From: Spirochaetota bacterium
GTDB taxonomy: Bacteria; Spirochaetota; Spirochaetia; Treponematales; Rectinemataceae
Reading direction: 5' to 3'
DNA length: 5,228 nt
Assembly: GCA_023421875.1 (NCBI GenBank)
Contig: JAEZSM010000246.1
Coordinates: forward strand, 1 to 5,228
The notes below the pieces were generated by a model, which worked only from the letters and a program-made list of their open reading frames with translations, made no database searches and was not told the DNA's origin. A program made the position numbers and the translations under genes. Shown one piece after another: positions 1 through 5,228 of the stretch. How positions within the stretch are numbered: the stretch's first letter is position 1; each line of letters starts with the position of its first letter.

Positions 1-1
1 C

Positions 2-439
<438 letters not shown>

Positions 440-442
440 GAC

Positions 443-1969
443 ATGGCCGCAATTCTACGCATAGCCTTCCGCAACCTCTTTGAGCACCGATCCAAAAGCC
501 TCATCATCGGCATACTCCTGGCATTGGGCTCAATGATCCTCGTGGTGGGCAACGGCTTTATCGATGCTTCCCGCCTGGGAATACGCAATTCTTTTATCGA
601 AAATTACACCGGCAACGTCTTTATCTCCGGGCTTTCTGAAGATGGCGATGTATCCCTCTTCGGCGTCAGCTCCGTGGGCGGGCTCGCTGCCACGCCCACC
701 ATCCCCGAGTTCGAAGCAGTGTTAGCCCAGGTGAAAGCATCGCCCCAGGTGGAAAGCGTCACCAGTCTGGCAACCGGCTTCGGCATAGCGATGCGGGACG
801 AAAGCTCAATCGCTGCCACCGCCCAAACTGAGGATGAATCCGAAGAAGAAATGTCCAGCGAAACGGCAATGGCCCGATTTCTCTTTTTCTTCGGTATAGA
901 CCCGCAGAATTATTGGGATGTCTTCGATTCCACCGAAATCACCGCCGGCGAGGCGCTAAAACCCGGCCAGACCGGCCTGGTGATCAACGAATCTCAGCTG
1001 GCCAAACTCTCGGACTGGATGAAGCACGATATTAAGGTAGGCGACAGCCTTGTGGTGCAAGGCTTTTCCTCCGGCGGCATGAAACTGAGGGAAATCCCCA
1101 TCGTAGGCACCTATAAGCAAAAGGGTGAATCCACAACCCCCGAGCAAATGGCCTTTTTAGACATAAACACCCTCAGGGTCATGACAGGCATGACCGTAGG
1201 CGCCAACGAGGACATCGAGCTCGAGGAATCCCAGACCGCCATGCTCGCCGCCGATGATTTCGACGCCCTCTTCGGCGACGACCTTTTCGAAGAAGCGCCG
1301 GCCTTGGGCGGCTTTGATGAAGAAGCTCTCCAGACCGAACTAGCCGACACGACAGCCCGTGAGCTGGCCAATACAGCCGACACAGGAGCCTGGCAGTTCA
1401 TAGTGGTCCGCACCGTAAACGAAGCGGCCGCAGCGCCTCTCATTGCCAGCCTCAACAAAAGCTTCACAGAGCAGGGAATAGCCGCCAAGGCCGGCGATTG
1501 GCTGGCCGCCGCAGGTCCCTACGGCCAGTCGGTGGATGTCATCCGTATCGTGTTCACCGTCGCCATCATCATCCTCTCCATCGTGGCTATCATCATTATC
1601 ATGAACACCTTCGTCATCTCCGTTATCGAGCGCACCGGCGAAATAGGCACCATGCGAGCCATTGGCGCCGGAAGGGGCTTCATACGCCGGCTTTTCGCCG
1701 CCGAAGCCCTGGTGCTGGCGGGCACGTTCTCTCTCGTGGGCGCGGGCCTCGGCACTATCGTTACCATGATTCTTAAAGCCCTCCGCATAGAAGCGGGCAA
1801 CCCCTTCCTGGAAGTCCTCTTCGGTGGCACCTACCTATCGCCATTCGTGACTCCGATCAATTTTATAAGCGCCCTCGTTGCCATGCTGCTGGTAGGCTAT
1901 TTAGCCCACCTGTATCCCGTGTCCGTAGCCCTGAGAATCCAACCCGTCAGGGCAATGCAGCAGGAATAG
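443..1969 (+). CDS. ABC transporter permease, FtsX/MacB (LolC/E-like) fold, with acidic insertions
   Basis: This is an inner-membrane permease of the type that pairs with LolD-like ATPases to extract lipoproteins or lipids or to drive periplasmic work. The architecture is typical: a basic N-terminus (RIAFRNLFEHRSKS), TM1 at about residues 19-38, a large extracytoplasmic domain (about 40-365, MacB_PCD-like), then an FtsX domain with TM2 (366-394), the conserved ERTGEIGTMRAIGA stretch (396-409), TM3 (418-444) and TM4 (472-492). At 508 aa it is about 100 aa longer than a usual LolC/LolE. The excess lies largely in an acidic loop at residues 253-316 (19 Asp/Glu, one Arg) and a smaller Glu-rich loop around 130-140. 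There is no cysteine. A GGGAG ribosome binding site at 432-436 lies in the end of the ATPase gene, 6 nt before the ATG. Its different sequence from the next gene's product suggests a heterodimer. Fold is certain; calling it LolC or LolE would be overreach. Confidence 0.93.
   Translation: MAAILRIAFRNLFEHRSKSLIIGILLALGSMILVVGNGFIDASRLGIRNSFIENYTGNVFISGLSEDGDVSLFGVSSVGGLAATPTIPEFEAVLAQVKASPQVESVTSLATGFGIAMRDESSIAATAQTEDESEEEMSSETAMARFLFFFGIDPQNYWDVFDSTEITAGEALKPGQTGLVINESQLAKLSDWMKHDIKVGDSLVVQGFSSGGMKLREIPIVGTYKQKGESTTPEQMAFLDINTLRVMTGMTVGANEDIELEESQTAMLAADDFDALFGDDLFEEAPALGGFDEEALQTELADTTARELANTADTGAWQFIVVRTVNEAAAAPLIASLNKSFTEQGIAAKAGDWLAAAGPYGQSVDVIRIVFTVAIIILSIVAIIIIMNTFVISVIERTGEIGTMRAIGAGRGFIRRLFAAEALVLAGTFSLVGAGLGTIVTMILKALRIEAGNPFLEVLFGGTYLSPFVTPINFISALVAMLLVGYLAHLYPVSVALRIQPVRAMQQE
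1199..1390 (+). other. Acidic low-complexity insertion in the first permease
   Basis: This covers residues 253-316 of the first permease, between the strand/helix pair ending LRVMTGMT and the strand WQFIVVRTV of the extracytoplasmic domain. It holds 19 acidic residues and a single basic one, with no long hydrophobic run, so it is probably a disordered or loosely folded loop facing the periplasm. The second permease of the pair has nothing comparable. Its centre (1253-1300) carries the motif also found at the N-terminus of the barrel protein. The boundaries are estimates made by eye against the general LolC/MacB layout. Confidence 0.6.
1253..1300 (+). repeat. Shared acidic peptide motif, copy 1 (in permease)
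   Basis: Residues 271-286 of the first permease read DDFDALFGDDLFEEAP. They match residues 29-46 of the barrel protein (DDFDMDSLFGDELIEEIP) at 12 of 16 aligned positions, with one two-residue gap. The codons differ at several matching positions, so this is a protein-level similarity rather than a recent DNA duplication. Confidence 0.55.
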
Positions 1970-1972
1970 GAG
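1968..1972 (+). promoter_or_regulatory. Ribosome binding site of the second permease
   Basis: AGGAG overlaps the TAG stop of the preceding gene and sits 7 nt before the ATG at 1980, which supports that start and suggests coupled translation of the two permeases. Confidence 0.75.
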
Positions 1973-1979
1973 CCAAGCG

Positions 1980-3302
1980 ATGAAATACATCATACCCCGC
2001 ATAGCCTTGCGAAACCTTTCACGGCAAAAAAAGCGCAGCTTCCTTTTGGGAGGCGCCATTGCCTTCGGCATAATGATCGTTACCCTCATAAACGGATTCG
2101 CCGGCGCCTTTATCGAAAATGTCTCGGAAAACTTCGCCTACCTCATGGCAGGCCATGTCTTTGTCCAAGGGGCCGAAAAAACAGCCTCGGGAAAGCGCCT
2201 TTCGGTAATCCGGGACGACTCGATAATCTTTTCGGCGGTAAGGGATTCCGGTTTAGACTACGAGTTCGCCACCAAAACCAGCGAAGTCTCGGCTTCCCTC
2301 TATTTTGAAGGCAAGAACATACGCCAGAATCTTACCGGTCTGGATTTAGCCACAAACCTCTTCCTGCGCGAACGAGTAGTCCTTCGCCAGGGGTCCTGGG
2401 ACAACATCGGCCCAGATTCCATAATCCTCTCGGAGAAAATAGCTTCGCGACTCAATGTCCTACCCGGAGACAGAATCACAGCCAGCTTCCAGACCCTTAC
2501 TGGACAGAACAACATCGCCGATTTCACCCTGGCGGCCATAAGCGTCGATTCGAGCATCATCGGTTCCGTCATGTCCTACGTGGACCTGACGTATCTCAAC
2601 GAAGCCATCGGCCTCAAGAGCGAAGAATACATGGCCCTAGGCTTTATGCTGAACGACCTGGAAGCGGCGGAAGCCTTCGCCTCCAAGCTCTACACATCCA
2701 TGGCAGGCATGGGCATCCAGCTCTTCGAACGCTCCGCCAGCGAAGAAAGCAGCGCGGTCACCCCCTTCCAGGCCATGATCCGCGCCCAGCGCAGCGAAGA
2801 CTGGGAAGGTAGCCGCTACAGCGTCTACACCATTGACGACATCGTTTCCCAGGCTAAGCAGATCGTGGTAGCCCTGGACGGGGCCAGCCTGATAATACTC
2901 CTGGTGCTCTTCGCCATCGTCATGATCGGCATCAACAACACCTTCAGAATGGTCATGTACGAGCGCATCAAAGAAATAGGAACCATGCGCGCCGTGGGCG
3001 TCCAGCGCAAAGACATTAAGTCACTGTTCCTCAACGAAGCCCTCTTCCTCGCCATAGGAGGCGCGGTGAGCGGCATAGCCCTCGCCCTCGTCGCCATGAG
3101 CCTGCTCTCTCTTATCGATTTTGGAATGAACACCCCGGCCTTCATGATCATGAAAAACGGCCATCTCTCATTTTTCGTACCCCCGCTGCGGGCGATTTTC
3201 AATGTACTAGTTATCGCCGTTCTTACCCTTCTGGCGGCATACTTTCCTGCAAAGGCCGCGGCCAAGCTGGAACCCGCCGTCGCACTTAGGACAGCAAAAT
3301 GA
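1980..3302 (+). CDS. ABC transporter permease, FtsX/MacB (LolC/E-like) fold
   Basis: This is the second inner-membrane permease of the exporter, presumably the heterodimer partner of the upstream one. Its start IPRIALRNLSRQKKRS parallels the first permease's RIAFRNLFEHRSKS, pointing to an old duplication. TM1 spans about residues 20-40, followed by an extracytoplasmic domain to about residue 300. TM2 (302-325) leads into ERIKEIGTMRAVGV (328-341), the same conserved FtsX-domain stretch as in its partner. TM3 is about 351-375 and TM4 about 405-424. At 440 aa it is close to the usual LolC/LolE length and lacks the partner's acidic insertion. The segment before TM2 (about residues 250-298, containing QRSEDWEGSRYSVYTIDDI) is longer than the matching part of the partner. 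No cysteine is present. The gene follows its partner by 10 nt and its TGA abuts the next gene. The fold assignment is firm; the cargo is unknown. Confidence 0.93.
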   Translation: MKYIIPRIALRNLSRQKKRSFLLGGAIAFGIMIVTLINGFAGAFIENVSENFAYLMAGHVFVQGAEKTASGKRLSVIRDDSIIFSAVRDSGLDYEFATKTSEVSASLYFEGKNIRQNLTGLDLATNLFLRERVVLRQGSWDNIGPDSIILSEKIASRLNVLPGDRITASFQTLTGQNNIADFTLAAISVDSSIIGSVMSYVDLTYLNEAIGLKSEEYMALGFMLNDLEAAEAFASKLYTSMAGMGIQLFERSASEESSAVTPFQAMIRAQRSEDWEGSRYSVYTIDDIVSQAKQIVVALDGASLIILLVLFAIVMIGINNTFRMVMYERIKEIGTMRAVGVQRKDIKSLFLNEALFLAIGGAVSGIALALVAMSLLSLIDFGMNTPAFMIMKNGHLSFFVPPLRAIFNVLVIAVLTLLAAYFPAKAAAKLEPAVALRTAK

Positions 3303-3303
3303 C

Positions 3304-3308
3304 AGGAG
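3304..3308 (+). promoter_or_regulatory. Ribosome binding site deciding the start of the LolA-like gene
   Basis: AGGAG lies 5 nt before the ATG at 3314. An in-frame ATG at 3299 overlaps the permease stop (ATGA) and has a weaker AGGA at 3288-3291, 7 nt upstream. The better site and a more usual signal peptide length favour 3314, but use of 3299 by translational coupling cannot be excluded. Confidence 0.6.
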
Positions 3309-3313
3309 CATCC

Positions 3314-3403
3314 ATGAACAGCATACGCATACCCAAGCGACGAGCCCTAGCGCTCATACTCGCGCTCGCCGTCGCCTTCCTTATCGGCCTACCCTTGAGC
3401 GCC
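3314..3403 (+). other. Signal peptide of the LolA-like protein
   Basis: Thirty residues with a basic n-region (KRR), a hydrophobic core from about residue 11 to 26, and a PLSA c-region giving a probable signal peptidase I cut before QSLSIPAA. No lipobox is present. Confidence 0.75.
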
Positions 3404-4102
3404 CAGAGCCTGAGCATCCCGGCGGCCGAACAGATCCTTGAGGATCTGGACACGTTAGGCAACTTCCCCGGCAAGGACTACTCAGCCCTCTTCACCATTG
3501 TCTCTGAAAAACCCGGCGAAAAGCAGAGCGTATCTCAGGTGAGAGTGTTCCGGCGGGATGACCGCGACCAATTCACCATTCTGGTCATGCTGCCCGAGGT
3601 GAACAAAGGCCAGGGCTACCTACGGGAAGACGACAACGTCTGGTTTTACGACCCCACCAGCCGAAAATTCTCCCACTCCTCCATAAAAGAAAACCTGCAG
3701 AATAGCGAAGCCAAGAACGCCGACTTCACCGCTTCCTCACTTAAGGACGACTACAGCATCCAGAGCATCGCCGAAGGCAAGCTCGGCCAATATCCGGTCT
3801 GGATACTCGAACTCAAGGCCAAGAACAACGAAGTGCCCTATGAACTCTTAAAACTCCATATCCGCAAGGACAGGACCATGCTCCTCAAGGAAGAAGCCTA
3901 CTCGGTCAACGGCAGGCTCATGCGCACCACCCTCTACCCCAAGTACGTGTCGCTGGAGAACAAGCTTCTACCCTCCCAGATTCTAATTATTGACGAGATA
4001 AACAAGGGTGAGAAAAGCCAGATCAGTATGGCCGAACAGAGTGTTGAAAAGCTGCCGGACAAGGTCTTTACCAAGGCCTTTCTCGAACAGGTTAACCGCT
4101 AG
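3314..4102 (+). CDS. LolA-like outer-membrane lipoprotein-sorting protein (PF17131-type), secreted
   Basis: This is a periplasmic carrier-type protein of the LolA-like fold, expected to shield an acyl chain or other hydrophobic cargo on its way from the ABC exporter to the outer membrane. The first 30 residues form a Sec signal peptide: basic IPKRR, a long Ala/Leu core, then LSA before QS. There is no lipobox cysteine, and no cysteine at all, so the mature protein should be soluble. The mature part shows the pattern I associate with PF17131: RDQFTILVMLPE, then KGQGYL (98-103), VWFYDP (109-114) with TSRKF, then ADFTASSLKDDY (136-147). Alternating strands run to the C-terminus. At 262 aa it is longer than E. 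coli LolA (about 200) but normal for the broader family. I chose ATG 3314 on its ribosome binding site; ATG 3299 would add five residues. The position between permeases and a barrel gene supports an envelope shuttle role, which is inference. Confidence 0.88.
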   Translation: MNSIRIPKRRALALILALAVAFLIGLPLSAQSLSIPAAEQILEDLDTLGNFPGKDYSALFTIVSEKPGEKQSVSQVRVFRRDDRDQFTILVMLPEVNKGQGYLREDDNVWFYDPTSRKFSHSSIKENLQNSEAKNADFTASSLKDDYSIQSIAEGKLGQYPVWILELKAKNNEVPYELLKLHIRKDRTMLLKEEAYSVNGRLMRTTLYPKYVSLENKLLPSQILIIDEINKGEKSQISMAEQSVEKLPDKVFTKAFLEQVNR

Positions 4103-4122
4103 GCTCCACGCAACGATAACAA

Positions 4123-4127
4123 AGGAG
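4123..4127 (+). promoter_or_regulatory. Ribosome binding site of the barrel gene
   Basis: AGGAG within AAAGGAG sits 7 nt before the ATG at 4135 and fixes that start. The 32-nt spacer from the previous stop has no promoter-like or terminator-like sequence, so the gene is probably co-transcribed with those upstream. Confidence 0.75.
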
Positions 4128-4134
4128 CGGTGAC

Positions 4135-4206
4135 ATGAATACAGTAACCAAACGCCTACTGGCTCTGGCGCTCGCGGCTCTCTTTGCGGCCACGAGTCTC
4201 TATGCC
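4135..4206 (+). other. Signal peptide of the barrel protein
   Basis: Twenty-four residues with TKR, a Leu/Ala core and SLYA before QE: a probable signal peptidase I site after Ala24. No cysteine follows, so this is not a lipoprotein. Confidence 0.8.
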
Positions 4207-5228
4207 CAGGAAACCCAGGATGACTTCGACATGGATTCCCTCTTCGGCGATGAACTGATAGAAGAAATCCCCGGCGGAAACGAAGGTCAAGCCCTGGGCA
4301 AGGATCCCCTGGCTTCCTTATTGACCAGCGAGGGCACCAGGATAGGCGGTTCCTTCAGCGGTTCCCTGGAGAGGAGTTTTACTTGGGAGGACCTTTGGAC
4401 AGGCGGGACAGGCTTTTTCGATCCCGAAGAAAAGGATCTGTCACTCTCCTTGGCATCTACGCTCTACTTCGATGCCCGCCCTGTCGAGGATTTCAGGGCC
4501 TATGGATCGATGAAGACAAACTGGCCTTTCTCTACAAGAACCGATGTTATAAGCGATGTAGAATACATTGCCGATACAGATCCATTCACAGCAGGTAACC
4601 AGTCTGATGTAGAAACCAAAACTACTAGATTAACTTTACCCACTTTATCCATCTTCGAACTCTTCTCAGACTTCAATCTAGACGACAGAATCTTCTTCCG
4701 TTTCGGCAAGAGCACGGTAAAATGGGGCGTCGGCTACTTCTGGAGCCCCGCCGACGTCATCAACCTGGAATCGATTAATGTCCTGGATGCAGAAGCCCAG
4801 CGTGAAGGCCCTGTAAGCTTCAGGGCTCATCTGCCGGTCCTGGGCACTCAAAATAACTTTTACTTTTATACTATTTTAGACAGTAGCGAGATCGAGTACG
4901 AAACGACAGCCCTGGCCGCAAAGGCCGAGTTCCTCCTCGGAGGCTACGAGCTCGGTCTGGGCGCCTATTACCGCTACGATACCGCAGAACGGGCCATGCT
5001 CACCCTCACCGGCCCCTTAGGCGACTTCGATATATTCGGTGAGGCAATGCTGTCCAGGGGCAGCGCGAAGACCTTTGTCACCCAAGTGACTCCAACCTTC
5101 ACTACCTCAGAAACGGACGATCATCGGAGCGACTATTATTTTTCCGCCAGCGCAGGCTTTAGCTATATGAATAGCGACAATAATCTTAATCTCATTGGGC
5201 AATACTACTACAATGGAGAAGGCTACGC
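4135..5228 (+). CDS. Putative outer-membrane beta-barrel protein (3' partial)
   Basis: The frame is open from ATG 4135 to the window edge (364 full codons, no stop), so the C-terminus is missing. A 24-residue signal peptide (KRLLALALAALFAATSLYA, cut before QE) is followed by an acidic, probably unfolded stretch to about residue 68. From residue 69 on come alternating polar/hydrophobic, Tyr/Phe-rich strands typical of outer-membrane barrels, such as LSLSLASTLYFDA, IFFRFGKSTVKWGVGYF and YELGLGAYYRY. The pattern G191-K192, W197-G198, SPADVIN (204-210) and then REGP recalls the WG...DVINP region of DUF1302-type and related porin-like proteins; that resemblance is from memory and weak. There is no cysteine. 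Its place after a LolA-like gene suggests it is the outer-membrane end of the same export route. It could instead be an unrelated porin that shares the transcript. Barrel nature is likely; function is unknown. Confidence 0.82.
   Translation, partial: MNTVTKRLLALALAALFAATSLYAQETQDDFDMDSLFGDELIEEIPGGNEGQALGKDPLASLLTSEGTRIGGSFSGSLERSFTWEDLWTGGTGFFDPEEKDLSLSLASTLYFDARPVEDFRAYGSMKTNWPFSTRTDVISDVEYIADTDPFTAGNQSDVETKTTRLTLPTLSIFELFSDFNLDDRIFFRFGKSTVKWGVGYFWSPADVINLESINVLDAEAQREGPVSFRAHLPVLGTQNNFYFYTILDSSEIEYETTALAAKAEFLLGGYELGLGAYYRYDTAERAMLTLTGPLGDFDIFGEAMLSRGSAKTFVTQVTPTFTTSETDDHRSDYYFSASAGFSYMNSDNNLNLIGQYYYNGEGY
4219..4272 (+). repeat. Shared acidic peptide motif, copy 2 (N-terminus of barrel protein)
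   Basis: Residues 29-46, four residues after the predicted signal cleavage, read DDFDMDSLFGDELIEEIP. The first permease carries the same motif at its residues 271-286, with two residues fewer. Placed before the first likely barrel strand, it should lie on a flexible periplasmic N-terminal tail. Confidence 0.55.

Noticed and set aside
1111..1488. A 125-codon minus-strand open frame opposite the first permease (and similar minus-strand frames at 14-358, 1519-1830 and 2825-3265)
   Set aside because: They lie entirely opposite well-supported genes, have biased compositions (Ser/Ala/Arg/Met-rich) expected of antisense reading, and show no recognisable domain.
443..3302. The two permease genes as a recent tandem duplication
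   Set aside because: They share the fold and short conserved stretches (RIA.RNL, ER..EIGTMRA.G), but the extracytoplasmic domains differ widely and no long DNA repeat is visible, so any duplication is ancient.
4103..4134. Possible terminator or promoter between the LolA-like gene and the barrel gene
   Set aside because: The stretch is only 32 nt, has no GC-rich hairpin followed by a T-run, and no convincing -35/-10 pair; it holds mainly the ribosome binding site.
4383..4715. Two 71-codon frames (4383-4598 plus strand, 4500-4715 minus strand) within the barrel gene
   Set aside because: They overlap the continuous barrel frame from 4135 to 5228, which has a good ribosome binding site, signal peptide and strand pattern; the short frames have none of these.

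Overview
The window holds five consecutive plus-strand genes packed like one operon. The first is cut at its 5' end and the last at its 3' end. In order they are: an ABC transporter ATPase of the LolD/MacB type, two FtsX/MacB-fold permeases of different sequence, a secreted LolA-like lipid/lipoprotein carrier, and the N-terminal part of a secreted outer-membrane beta-barrel protein. Gaps are 3 nt, 10 nt, 11 nt (or a 4-nt overlap if an alternative start is used) and 32 nt. No promoter, terminator, RNA gene, mobile element, CRISPR array or long non-coding stretch is visible.

The organism is a diderm (two-membrane) bacterium, because the last gene encodes a signal peptide followed by amphipathic, aromatic-rich beta-strands. 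Base composition is moderately GC-rich, with a local AT-rich patch in the barrel gene. The gene set and protein style (LolA-like PF17131-type protein, acidic N-terminus on the barrel, no cysteine) remind me of spirochaetes of the Treponema/Spirochaeta group. That placement is inference from memory, not something the sequence proves.

Layout: 2-439 ATPase C-terminal two thirds (signature motif, Walker B, D-loop and H-loop seen; Walker A lies outside). 443-1969 first permease (508 aa, with long acidic insertions in its extracytoplasmic domain). 1980-3302 second permease (440 aa, without those insertions). 3314-4102 LolA-like periplasmic protein. 4135-5228 outer-membrane barrel protein, open at the window edge.

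Working model: the ATPase and the permease heterodimer form an inner-membrane machine that extracts a lipid, lipoprotein or other amphiphile. The LolA-like protein would carry it across the periplasm, and the barrel protein would be the outer-membrane partner. This resembles the Lol pathway, but with an outer-membrane barrel encoded where the lipoprotein acceptor LolB would be expected. The most unusual observation is an acidic motif (DDFD..LFGD[DE]L.EE.P) found both in the extracytoplasmic insertion of the first permease and just after the signal peptide of the barrel protein. This could be a shared docking sequence at the two ends of the system.
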